Below, one piece after another: positions 25,082 through 32,925 of a stretch of 64,000 bases of DNA. The translations under genes and the position numbers were made by a program. The number at the start of each line of letters is the position of its first letter. Positions within the stretch are counted from its first letter, which is position 1. The notes under the pieces were generated by a model. It was given only the letters and a program-made list of their open reading frames with translations, was not told where the DNA came from and did no database searches. The stretch comes from CAZTDD01 sp964612675 (GTDB lineage: Bacteria > Hinthialibacterota > Hinthialibacteria > Hinthialibacterales > JAKPRU01), in NCBI GenBank assembly GCA_964612675.1, contig CAZTDD010000016.1, positions 11,783 to 75,782 of the forward strand. The letters are read 5' to 3'.

Positions 25082-25205
25082 GCGTAGGCTTGCAGGAACA
25101 GCCTCTTGCTCCTTCGTCGCCTCGATTGCTTTCGTGCGGACAAATTCGAGCAATCGGGGCTACCCCACGGACGAATTCGGCCAATCGAAGTCAAGTAGAC
25201 AAGAT

Positions 25206-25931
25206 CTACTCTCCCACCTGCCCCGTTGCAGCCCACTCACACGAACGGCGCAATAGTTCTTGAACCTGCGGAGGCGAGAACGCCTTCACATCATGCCCCA
25301 ACGGTGTGTGAAATACCCGCCCTTTCCCGTACTGCAGCGTAAACCCCATCGGCTCGTCCTGCTTCGTGATCTTCGAGCGGGCGGTGAGCAGGACATGAAT
25401 ATCCGGCTTCCCTTTCAGACAGAAGTAGAGTTCATCGGTCGTGTCGAATTTCTGCATCCCTTGGGTGATTGGATGGTTCTTGTCGGCGATGTCGACGGTG
25501 AATGGGCCAAGCGGATCATGGGTCTTCTCCTGGTCCCAAACCCGCCCGATGATCTTTTCGTACTCGGGCCACTCCAGAAACGCCCCGCAGGCGAAATGAA
25601 GCGCCACCAATCCCATTCCGCTCTTGACCGACTTCGCCAGGCCGTCCAGAACCTCTTGCGGTGGCATGGGCTGCTCCCAGTTGCAGTAATGAAGGATCGT
25701 GACGTCATATCGCTCGTGAACGCCTGTAGCCAGGATCGCGGGATCTTCGGAAACAAATACCTCGAAGCGCTCATCCTGTTCGAGTGCGGACCGGACTACG
25801 GGCGTGGTCTCGCGCCATTTATGGCCCGGGTAATCGCAGCCGGTGACGATCAATGTCCGTATCGTGTCCTCAGCGGGGACTTGTACCGCGAGAAGTGCTG
25901 TGAGTGCGACCATGAGCGGAAGGCGAATCAT
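25206..25931 (-). CDS. Secreted ThuA-like domain protein
   Basis: The start at 25931 gives a Sec signal peptide (MIRLPLMVALTALLAVQVPA) and a mature ThuA-like (trehalose utilisation) domain with a glutamine-amidotransferase-like fold. Visible markers are IRTLIVTGCDYPGHKWRETT, VTILHYCNWEQPMP, GMGLVALHFACGAF (the strand and nucleophile-elbow region) and YGKGRVFHTPLGHDVKAF at the end. Proteins of this kind are frequent near sugar-degradation genes in planctomycete-like genomes, but the reaction is unknown. The open frame extends 102 codons further upstream across the divergent intergenic region, which I reject. Ribosome site aaaggg. Confidence 0.87.
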   Translation of the reverse strand: MIRLPLMVALTALLAVQVPAEDTIRTLIVTGCDYPGHKWRETTPVVRSALEQDERFEVFVSEDPAILATGVHERYDVTILHYCNWEQPMPPQEVLDGLAKSVKSGMGLVALHFACGAFLEWPEYEKIIGRVWDQEKTHDPLGPFTVDIADKNHPITQGMQKFDTTDELYFCLKGKPDIHVLLTARSKITKQDEPMGFTLQYGKGRVFHTPLGHDVKAFSPPQVQELLRRSCEWAATGQVGE

Positions 25932-26036
25932 GATTTCAGCCCTTTCTGTCGGATGCTTGCCTGCCTCTTGCCGAGGGGCTCGGTTGCGAGTAATATGCTG
26001 ACCTTGGTTCGGATAGAGATCAATGGAGGTGCAAAT

Positions 26037-26375
26037 ATGGCTGAGGAGATCGAACGCCACGACCGTGGGGATGTGTCGGTTTTGTCCGTACCCGCAAGGC
26101 TGGACACAATTATGAGCGAAGGTCTCGAAGAAATTTGTAATGAAATCGTTGATGAAGGTCGTTACAAGGTTGTCGTCGATTGCGCGAACTTGGAGTTTCT
26201 CAACAGTAATGTCATCCGCATACTGGTCAGTTTCCATCAGAAGGCAAAGAAGAACGGAGGCGATCTCAAGTTGGCGAACGTCACGCTGCCTGTGGAAGAT
26301 GTTCTCCGTCTGACCAAGCTGGATCAGGTGTTTCGTTGGTATCCAAGTGTCGACGAGGCCGTAGCGGCGTTTTGA
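26037..26375 (+). CDS. STAS-domain anti-sigma-factor-antagonist-like protein
   Basis: The 112-residue single-domain STAS protein resembles SpoIIAA/RsbV. It has VSVLSVPARLD at the start, VVVDCANLEFLNSNVIRIL at about residues 48-66 and GGDLKLANV near 75-85. In SpoIIAA the loop is DSSG, with a Ser that a cognate kinase phosphorylates. Here it reads NSNV, so the phospho-acceptor may be missing or shifted. An ideal GGAGGT lies 6 bases before the ATG. It is divergent from the ThuA gene and lies upstream of a kinase remnant and two receiver proteins, which suggests a partner-switching pathway. Confidence 0.9.
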   Translation: MAEEIERHDRGDVSVLSVPARLDTIMSEGLEEICNEIVDEGRYKVVVDCANLEFLNSNVIRILVSFHQKAKKNGGDLKLANVTLPVEDVLRLTKLDQVFRWYPSVDEAVAAF

Positions 26376-26380
26376 CCTCG

Positions 26381-26421
26381 TTTCAATTCCCTCCTAACCT
26401 CCCCCGATCTTCGGGGGAGGA
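26381..26421 (+). repeat. Repeat A copy left of the kinase remnant
   Basis: A full A unit begins 5 bases after the STAS stop codon. Its hairpin core at 26398-26420 is the same 10-bp stem and TCT loop as at 3882 and 9277. Confidence 0.85.
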
Positions 26422-26463
26422 ACACTGCTTTCGTTTTACAGGCTTCGTCATTTACATACACCA

Positions 26464-26583
26464 CGGATTGCGATCAAGTACACACCCGATGGCGGCACGG
26501 TTGAAGTTCGTCTGGAGAGGCAAGATAATCGCCTGAGTCTCTCCGTGCAGGATTCGGGGATCGGCATGTCGCCGGAGGAATGA
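26464..26583 (+). pseudogene. Histidine kinase ATPase-domain remnant
   Basis: Thirty-nine codons read through the N-box and G1-box of a histidine kinase HATPase domain: RIAIKYTPDGGTVEVRLERQ, then LSLSVQDSGIGMSPEE and a stop. No start codon, dimerisation domain, F-box or G2-box is present. The fragment is bracketed by two directly repeated A units (26381-26421 and 26601-26641). It lies between a STAS gene and two receiver-domain genes, so it is probably the relic of their kinase. Confidence 0.8.
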
Positions 26584-26600
26584 CGAGAAGAGAAAGAAGA

Positions 26601-26641
26601 TTCAACCCCCTCCTACACCTCCCCCGATCTCGGGGGAGGAA
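26601..26641 (+). repeat. Repeat A variant right of the kinase remnant
   Basis: An A unit with tcctacacct in place of tcctaacct and a shorter hairpin loop (core 26618-26639). It is in the same orientation as the copy at 26381. Confidence 0.8.
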
Positions 26642-26759
26642 CGGAGACTAATACGAATCGCTTCGGCTCTGTTCAGGTCAGTTCGATTCGGTGTTCATTC
26701 TAGTTTCCCTCCCCAAGAGGGACACGCTTGCGTGGCCGCAGTTAGGGGAGGGTTCGGGT

Positions 26760-26900
26760 CAATGTCATTAAGTTAGGAAAGGGCGAAGCCGTTTACTGGG
26801 AGGGCGAGGCTCCCGCCGAGCCGAAATGAAGAAAAATGCGGCTCACCAGGAGGTTCGCCCTCCCCTCGCTCCTTCTCTCAAACTTAACTTAATGACATTG
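26760..26900. mobile_element. MITE-like element with 16-bp inverted ends and 10-bp target duplication
   Basis: The 141-bp element begins CAATGTCATTAAGTTA and ends with its perfect reverse complement (26885-26900). The 10-bp sequence GGGTTCGGGT flanks it directly on both sides (26750-26759 and 26901-26910), as expected for a target-site duplication. The element interrupts a D-type repeat that would otherwise run from about 26700 to 26920. Internally it has a long imperfect hairpin (26798-26823 against 26843-26868). It has no coding capacity. A related end (one mismatch) occurs at 49679. Confidence 0.8.
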
Positions 26901-27003
26901 GGGTTCGGGTGGGGTTGATTTCGAAGAACGACTTTTTATCGGACCATCAAGTTAGGGCCGGGTTGATTCTTTTGCAGGCGTTTCAACAGACAAGGAGCGA
27001 ACG

Positions 27004-27378
27004 ATGCCGGATAAGACGATATTGATTGTCGACGACGAGGAGGAGTTGGCCGAGAATCTCGGCGACCTACTCGAATTTGAAGGCTATAAGGTCATCCTCA
27101 CATCAACCGGTGAAGAGGCCCTGGAAAAACTCGTCGAACCGGTGCCGGACATCGTCCTTTTGGATATCCAATTGCCGGGGATCAGCGGGATTGATGTCTT
27201 ACGCGAGGCAAAAAGCAAGTATCCTGAGCTGCCGGTTGTCATGGTTAGCGCATCGTCACAAAAAGGCACCAGCGAGCAAGTCGAACAACTCGGTGCGGAA
27301 GCGATGGTGCTTAAACCGTACGATCAGGACGAATTGCTTGAATTGGTGACGAAATTGACAAGACGGAGTGAGAGGTAA
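27004..27378 (+). CDS. Single-domain response regulator (CheY-like)
   Basis: The 124-residue receiver domain has the acidic pair in ILIVDDEEE, the phospho-acceptor Asp in IVLLDIQLPGISG (about residue 54), the conserved Ser of MVSASS and the Lys of LKPYD. There is no output domain, so it acts by protein contact. The last base of its stop codon is the first base of the next ATG, showing translational coupling to the receiver-phosphatase gene. Its kinase is probably the decayed one just upstream or is encoded elsewhere. Confidence 0.95.
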   Translation: MPDKTILIVDDEEELAENLGDLLEFEGYKVILTSTGEEALEKLVEPVPDIVLLDIQLPGISGIDVLREAKSKYPELPVVMVSASSQKGTSEQVEQLGAEAMVLKPYDQDELLELVTKLTRRSER

Positions 27379-28526
27379 TGCCGAAACCTGCAACAACGAA
27401 AGATATTCTCCTTATCGTGGACGACGAGGAAGATATTCGACTGAACCTATGCGACTTTATGGAGCTTGAAGGGTTTGAAATCCTCGAAGCTGAAAACGGC
27501 ATAAAAGCGCTGGAAATTCTCGAAAGCAATACACCGAGCGCGGTGATCTCGGATCTCATGATGCCTGAGATGGGCGGCATGGAGTTGCTCGAAGAAATCG
27601 GCAAACGGGAGCTCGCAATCCCGGCGGTGATCATGACCGCGTTCGGCACGATCGATTACGCAGTCAAAGCGATGAAAGTCGGTGCCGCCGATTTCATCAC
27701 GAAACCGATCGACTACGATTACATGCTGCGTGTGGTGAGACGTGTTCTAAAAGCCGCGGAGCTCGAACGGAAAGTCAAAGAACAACAGCAGCAAATGGAT
27801 GCCGATCTACGTCTCGCGGGAAAAATCCAAAAAGCCATCCTGCCGAAACCGATACAGACTCCCGAACTCTGTTTCGACTACCGTTTCGAACCATTGATCG
27901 AAATCGGCGGCGACCATCTCATCGCCCACCAATACGAGGAAGACCATATTGCCGTCGCCCTGTTCGATGTCAGCGGACACGGTGTATCCGCCGCGATGGT
28001 TGCAAACATGGTCCATAACGAGCTGATGGCACGTCTCAAGGAAGAACGCCCGCCGTTCAATATCGTGGAGCGGCTCAATCGGTTCATGCAGCGTACAATC
28101 GGTGAGACCGGCATGTTTTTGACCATGGTCATGGCCGATGTCGATCTAGGGCTTGGGAACTTAGTGGTCAGCAACGCGGCTCACCCGGATGTGTTTATCT
28201 GGAAGAAGGAAACCAATTCTCTCGAAGCGATCACGTCTCATGTTCCGGCAGTCGGATTCGGGATGAAGATGGTCGGCGACCCCGGAGAGACAAAAACTTC
28301 GATAGCGACCGGCGACCGGATCGTCATGTTTACAGACGGATTCCCTGAGACACAGAATCAGGAAGGGCAGATGCTGAAACTCAAAGGTCTGCGGGAGATC
28401 GTACAAAAGCATGTTCATCTGCCGACCGGCGAGTTCATCGATGCGGTGTTCAGTTCGGCGGATGAATTTCGTGCCGGCGTGGAACCGGATGACGATCAGA
28501 CCCTCGCCGTCGTCGAGATCAAATAG
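27378..28526 (+). CDS. Response regulator with PP2C (SpoIIE/RsbU) phosphatase output
   Basis: Residues about 1-125 form a receiver domain (ILLIVDDEEDIRL, SDLMMPEMGG, MTAFGT, TKPID). A coiled linker leads to a PP2C-type serine phosphatase at about 150-382 with LAGKIQKAILP, GGDHLIAH, FDVSGHGVSAAMVA, TDGFPETQ and DDQTLAVVEI. These supply most of the metal-binding aspartates; the usual GGDYYD is GGDHLI. Such proteins dephosphorylate STAS antagonists after receiver activation. The STAS protein at 26037 is a natural candidate substrate. It overlaps the upstream receiver gene by one base. Confidence 0.95.
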   Translation: MPKPATTKDILLIVDDEEDIRLNLCDFMELEGFEILEAENGIKALEILESNTPSAVISDLMMPEMGGMELLEEIGKRELAIPAVIMTAFGTIDYAVKAMKVGAADFITKPIDYDYMLRVVRRVLKAAELERKVKEQQQQMDADLRLAGKIQKAILPKPIQTPELCFDYRFEPLIEIGGDHLIAHQYEEDHIAVALFDVSGHGVSAAMVANMVHNELMARLKEERPPFNIVERLNRFMQRTIGETGMFLTMVMADVDLGLGNLVVSNAAHPDVFIWKKETNSLEAITSHVPAVGFGMKMVGDPGETKTSIATGDRIVMFTDGFPETQNQEGQMLKLKGLREIVQKHVHLPTGEFIDAVFSSADEFRAGVEPDDDQTLAVVEIK

Positions 28527-28566
28527 AGCAAAGGTAGACTACTGAACCGAGTCACGTCCAATGGGC

Positions 28567-29562
28567 TTACTCTGAGCATGCATACCGACGATCAAGCGCA
28601 TCGCAACAGCCACAATGCCGTCTTTGATTATGAAAGAAATCATTCCATGCAGGCCGACGCCACGCCGCCACAATATTGCCTGACAGATCCTCCACATTCC
28701 CGTACGACAACTGCCGCAGGCTGCAGCAAGGCGTGATCTCTCCTTCTGCAGTAACATAAAGCGAATCGTCGGTTTTCAGACAATACCCCTCTCCCCCGCG
28801 AATGATTCTGAGCCAGAGCGGTTGACGATTGATAGAGCGAACACGAACCCCTTTCTGCCTTCCGCGACGCATCAACTGTCGCAACAGAAGTTGTTCTTCT
28901 TTCCATGCCGGCCGGATGTCTTCGTGAGACGAATCGGGAAGGAGACGCACAAGATTGACCTCATCGAGTTGCTCTTCGGTCGCCAAATCGATAATCGCCT
29001 GGGTGTGATCCACAATCGCCGGTAAGGCCAATGACTGGAGTCGAACGGACGGTCGTCCCTTCGCGCGGCGGACTTTTCCCAACGCCCGAATGTTCTCGAC
29101 AACCTGTTTCGAGGCGGGATGGCAGTAGCGTCTGTAAAAAGGATCCGTATCGTCGAATTCGGGCCATAAGTCCATCGACACTGTGACACCCGCAACCCCT
29201 TTCTCAGCGATCGTACGCGATAATTCCGAATCGAGAAGGATACCGTTCGTAGTAAAGCGGACTTTTGATGAGGGCCAGTCGGTGTGCAAACGGTCGACGA
29301 AACGAAGAAATTCAGGATGGAGCAGCGGTTCCCCCCATCCTGTGAGAACGACGTGCGGAATCTCGGACGTGGCCGAGAGGATTGATTCAAGATACTTGTA
29401 GGGGAAATCAATGGCCGGAATTTCTCCTGTGGTATGGGGACACATTTCACAGGCGGAATTGCAGCGATTGGTCAGTTCGATCTGAATTTCTCGGGGGTAC
29501 TGGGACCGTCTCCGGTACGCAAGGCGGAACGCCTTGTGAATCTTGCTCATTAAGTCGATCAA
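28567..29562 (-). CDS. Radical SAM protein with SPASM-like C-terminus
   Basis: The radical SAM cysteines are at about residues 34, 38 and 41 (CNSACEMC) after IQIELTNR, and the glycine-rich GWGEPLLHP follows. The C-terminal third has CLKTDDSLYVTAEGEITPCC and a CGCC cluster, as in SPASM/twitch domains that bind extra iron-sulfur clusters. The reaction is unknown. The start is a TTG with ggaggg 7 bases upstream; an ATG four codons later is possible. It is the last gene of a three-gene radical SAM operon, 13 bases after the previous one. Confidence 0.88.
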   Translation of the reverse strand: MIDLMSKIHKAFRLAYRRRSQYPREIQIELTNRCNSACEMCPHTTGEIPAIDFPYKYLESILSATSEIPHVVLTGWGEPLLHPEFLRFVDRLHTDWPSSKVRFTTNGILLDSELSRTIAEKGVAGVTVSMDLWPEFDDTDPFYRRYCHPASKQVVENIRALGKVRRAKGRPSVRLQSLALPAIVDHTQAIIDLATEEQLDEVNLVRLLPDSSHEDIRPAWKEEQLLLRQLMRRGRQKGVRVRSINRQPLWLRIIRGGEGYCLKTDDSLYVTAEGEITPCCSLRQLSYGNVEDLSGNIVAAWRRPAWNDFFHNQRRHCGCCDALDRRYACSE

Positions 29563-29575
29563 TTCATCCCTCCGC

Positions 29576-31045
29576 TTACCGCCGCACCATGAGCCGTAGC
29601 GCGAGCCAGGCGTCCGTCAACAGCGATTTCAGCGACCGGGTATTGCGCAGTCTTCGCCAAATCTGAGACGGACGAAGGTAGAATCGGCGGTACGCTTCGT
29701 TTGTCAATTGGTTGAGCCGCTCCCGCGATAAATGAGGATACGAAACCATGCTCTTGGAGAATGGATTGATTTCGTCGCTATCGTCGACGAGATACCCGTC
29801 GCGCTCCGATTGTTCATAAAATGGTGTCCCTTTGAAAGGGGTCGCAATAGAAAACATCACATGATGTAGATCCAGCCGTCGCAGCTCATCCACCGTGTGA
29901 TGGATGTCTTCCTCCCGCTCAATCGCACAGGTTCCGAACATGATGTTGACTTTCGGCTCCACACGATACCGCTGCATGAGCGGCACACATTTGTAGACAG
30001 TCTCCAACTTGAGATCCTTCTGAATGGTATCCAAAACCGGTTGACAGAAACTTTCTACACCGATGTCCACAGAAACACAGCCGGAGTCGGCCAATGCGGA
30101 TACAACCTCCTCGTTCGTCAAATAGTCCGGTCTCGACAAACATCCCCACTCCAGTCCCAATGGTGCGATTCCTTCGCAGATTTCGAGTGTGCGCGACCGC
30201 TGCGCCAGAAACTGATCGTCCATTACCATAACCGCCTTGAAACCGGCGGAAGAGATTTCTCTGAATTCCTCAATCACGTGCCCGGCCGAGGCATACAGCG
30301 CCGGCGGTTTCTCGCCGGGGTGGCATTTTCTGTATTCCAATTCTCTCGCAAAACTGACCGAATTCGGCACACAATAAGCGCAACGCCACCGACATCCACG
30401 CGAGGCCAGCATCGTCGCGACAGGACGTCCTGAGAATTTCGGATTGAAATACGCTGTCTTGTAACGCTCCATCGATGGGTGACCATGATGGGTGAAAGGA
30501 AGGTCGTCCAAATCGAGGAACTCCTCGCTATGTTGGGTGTGAACAATTTCCCCATCTCGCACAAACGAAGCGCCGGTGCGCTCACCATTCGCTAGATAAT
30601 CCCGAATATGTATCTCCGGTTCGCCGCGAAAAACGATCACACGCTCCCGCGCTTCTTTGTCCTGGACTGCGTTGAGGTATTCTTCGGGCACACGGGTCGG
30701 CTCAGGGCCGTGGACAAGGATTTGCGCGTTCGGTGCGGCCTGCGCCAGTTTCGGCAGGATCGCCGTATCCGTCCTTTTCGCCAAAATGACCGAGTGCAGA
30801 ATCAATACATCCGGCGACCATGCGGTGACCTTCTCTAAAAATCGCTCAGTGGAGAGACGATCCAAAACTGCGTTCATGATATCGACGGTATGTCCTTCCC
30901 GCTCCAGAAAGGACATCAAATAGAGCTGTCCCAGATCCGGAAGTGGATACAGCATGTAGGTGCAGCCCGCGAACCGTTCGGGGATTCTTGACGGGTCGCG
31001 GGGAGGCGGTTCGATGAAGAGAACGCGTTTCTTTGTTTCAGACAT
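29576..31045 (-). CDS. B12-binding-domain radical SAM protein, second gene of operon
   Basis: The N-terminal part (about 1-190) looks like the cobalamin-binding Rossmann domain of BchE-type radical SAM enzymes (VLFIEPPPRDPSRIPERF, LGQLYLMSFLEREGHTVDIM). It lacks a clear DxHxxG motif, so B12 may bind base-off without a His. The radical SAM motif CRWRCAYC lies at about 215-222, followed by the TIM-barrel segments VMVMDDQFLA, SVDIGVESF and NIMFGTCAIER. The C-terminal helix region has RRFYLRPSQIWRRLR, similar to the next gene up. Substrate unknown; relatives methylate or cyclise unactivated carbons. Confidence 0.88.
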   Translation of the reverse strand: MSETKKRVLFIEPPPRDPSRIPERFAGCTYMLYPLPDLGQLYLMSFLEREGHTVDIMNAVLDRLSTERFLEKVTAWSPDVLILHSVILAKRTDTAILPKLAQAAPNAQILVHGPEPTRVPEEYLNAVQDKEARERVIVFRGEPEIHIRDYLANGERTGASFVRDGEIVHTQHSEEFLDLDDLPFTHHGHPSMERYKTAYFNPKFSGRPVATMLASRGCRWRCAYCVPNSVSFARELEYRKCHPGEKPPALYASAGHVIEEFREISSAGFKAVMVMDDQFLAQRSRTLEICEGIAPLGLEWGCLSRPDYLTNEEVVSALADSGCVSVDIGVESFCQPVLDTIQKDLKLETVYKCVPLMQRYRVEPKVNIMFGTCAIEREEDIHHTVDELRRLDLHHVMFSIATPFKGTPFYEQSERDGYLVDDSDEINPFSKSMVSYPHLSRERLNQLTNEAYRRFYLRPSQIWRRLRNTRSLKSLLTDAWLALRLMVRR

Positions 31046-31066
31046 CGTTATCCTTGATGGGGCGAT

Positions 31067-32512
31067 CTATTCCGTCGATCTCCCGGAGCGGATCAGAGCC
31101 ATGGCCGAGCGGGCGGCGCCCCAAAGGTACTTTGGTGAGGGATGACTCACAATACGTCCCACATAATCCGCCCACACTCGCGGCCTCAAATAAAACTCTC
31201 GCATCAGCCGCGATTGCCAAGTCCGGAGTTCCTGTTCACTCAAGCCGTGCGGCACAAAAACCGGCTGCAGGAGATTCATAGTAGACCAGTCCCCTGCCAA
31301 AACACCATATTCCTCGGCATTCCTGGAGAGCGGCGATCCCGGAAAAGGGGTCATACACATCACACTCACATCCGACAGCGGGAGTTTTAGCATAAAGCGG
31401 CGAGTCTCCTCGAGAGTCTCACCGGTTTCGCCAGGATGTCCCACGATAAAGAATCCTTTCGACCGAATACCCACCCGGTACGATTCTCGAACCGCCTCCT
31501 CGACCTGCTGTATTGTCACTCGTTTACCCACACCGTCCAGAATCCGCTGCGCCCCGCTTTCAATTCCGAATGAAATATACCAACATCCCGCCCTCTGCAT
31601 CAGTTTCAGAAGATCCGGTTTTGCGAGATCGACACGACTGTTACACGCCCAGGAGAGTCTCAAATCCGACTGGATCAACGCCTCGCAAACCGCCCGCAGT
31701 CGCTGAGGCAGGAACATGAATGTATCGTCTTCAAATGTGATATCGCGGATTCCGTAATCGGTTACCAGACGTCGAAGCATGTCGACCAGGTATTCCGCCG
31801 AATACCCCCGCACCTTCGAACCGAACACGCTGGTATCGCAGAACGTACATTGATAGGGACACCCTCGTGAAGTAACAATGGAGGTGGACGGCAGCCTTTG
31901 TACTTTGAAATAAGGTGGGTTATATCGTTCGGGAAATCCCGGCAGTAAATCCCACGCCGGATGTGGGAGTGCGTTCATGTCGGTGACACCATCGCGACGC
32001 TGCGTTTGCACGATATTGCCATCGCTGTCGCGATAGGCGACCCCTTCTACGTTTGAGACATCGACCCCTGCAGCCAAGGCATTCAAGAGATCGAGGATTG
32101 TGTCTTCCGCTTCTCCCAACACGGCAATGTCCAGATGAGAACAGCGCTTGAGTGTGTCACTCGGCACGGCAGTGACGTGCGGTCCCCCGACGATCGTGCG
32201 CGTCTGCGGCCGCCGCTGCTTCAGCGTTTCAGCAAATCGTTCTGCCCCGAGTATCGACAGAGTGGTCGCGCTGAAACCGACGACGTTCGGCTGGATCGCT
32301 CCAACTCGTTCCAATGCCTGTTCAAACGAGAGATTTTCCGCGGCCGCATCCAGCAGCGCGACACGGTATCCTTTCTCACGCACGACGGCGGCGAGAATCA
32401 GGAGGCCGAGGCTGGGCGTCAGGTTGCCCGCGTCGGATAGATCACCGTACCGATCCTCCAGAGGACACGGCGGCGTCATGAACAGGATATCGATTTCACT
32501 CGGAACTGTCAT
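31067..32512 (-). CDS. B12-binding-domain radical SAM protein, first gene of operon
   Basis: An N-terminal cobalamin-binding-type domain (IDILFMTPPCPLEDRYGD, SLGLLILAAVVREKGYRVAL, TIVGGPHVTAVPSDTL) precedes the radical SAM motif CPYQCTFC at about residue 220. IRDITFEDDTFMF, WYISFGIESGAQRIL and FFIVGHPGETGETLEET then follow as in BchE/HpnP-like enzymes. The tail has LMREFYLRPRVW. I place the start at the ATG at 32512; a GTG five codons upstream is also in frame. It leads an operon with the two radical SAM genes downstream (gaps 21 and 13 bases). Confidence 0.9.
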   Translation of the reverse strand: MTVPSEIDILFMTPPCPLEDRYGDLSDAGNLTPSLGLLILAAVVREKGYRVALLDAAAENLSFEQALERVGAIQPNVVGFSATTLSILGAERFAETLKQRRPQTRTIVGGPHVTAVPSDTLKRCSHLDIAVLGEAEDTILDLLNALAAGVDVSNVEGVAYRDSDGNIVQTQRRDGVTDMNALPHPAWDLLPGFPERYNPPYFKVQRLPSTSIVTSRGCPYQCTFCDTSVFGSKVRGYSAEYLVDMLRRLVTDYGIRDITFEDDTFMFLPQRLRAVCEALIQSDLRLSWACNSRVDLAKPDLLKLMQRAGCWYISFGIESGAQRILDGVGKRVTIQQVEEAVRESYRVGIRSKGFFIVGHPGETGETLEETRRFMLKLPLSDVSVMCMTPFPGSPLSRNAEEYGVLAGDWSTMNLLQPVFVPHGLSEQELRTWQSRLMREFYLRPRVWADYVGRIVSHPSPKYLWGAARSAMALIRSGRSTE

Positions 32513-32601
32513 TTTGTCATACAACACAGGTCTTAGCTTCGAAGATAGGTTACCTGAAAGGGTGTGGGATGAAGAAGGCTGTGGGGTGAGAGTGCTACCG
32601 A

Positions 32602-32627
32602 CGGCTCGGCGGGAGCCTCGCCCTCCC
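32602..32627 (-). repeat. Repeat E unit shared with the MITE
   Basis: This 26-bp sequence (from cggctcggcgggagcc to cgccctccc) is the exact reverse complement of 26798-26823 inside the MITE-like element. It lies in the 398-base gap between the radical SAM operon and the UROD-like gene. Confidence 0.8.
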
Positions 32628-32797
32628 GAGCTCTGTATTGCATGACTAAATGCCCACTATCGAAAGACTCTCGGCTCAACTCTCAGCTCAATCCCTTGAC
32701 CCCAATAGAGGACTGCTGCTATTCCTTTCGAGCCCCAGACCGTCGATGCCCGTGATTGGAGAAAGAAAACGAGGCTGTTCGCGGCTGGTTACTTCAC

Positions 32798-32883
32798 CGT
32801 CATCGCGAGCAAAGCGTGGCGATCTCTTTTCTTACGTGTCCTAGCAGCGAGATTCCCACGTCGCTTCGCTCCTCGGAATGACG
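32798..32883. repeat. REP-like imperfect inverted repeat
   Basis: The stretch begins cgtcatcgcgagcaaagcg and ends with a near-complement (cgcttcgctcctcggaatgacg), giving a long imperfect hairpin of about 86 bases with an unpaired centre. This cgtcat...atgacg pattern is a common intergenic repeat type in bacteria. The rest of the gap (32628-32797 and 32884-32925) shows nothing else. Confidence 0.75.
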
Positions 32884-32925
32884 GTCATGGTGCGCTCTTC
32901 CGAAAAGAAATGGTGAGGCCCGTAC

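Noticed and set aside
25059..25256. Possible HicA toxin directly after the first HicB
   Set aside because: The translated 65 residues lack the HicA His motif and double-stranded-RNA-binding-like pattern and contain repeat-like sequence.
25260..26036. Long N-terminal extension of the STAS protein
   Set aside because: The frame is open upstream only because it runs antisense to the ThuA gene. The ideal GGAGGT at 26025-26030 marks the real start at 26037.
25932..26237. 102-codon N-terminal extension of the ThuA protein
   Set aside because: It overlaps the STAS gene in antisense, whereas the start at 25931 gives a clean signal peptide.
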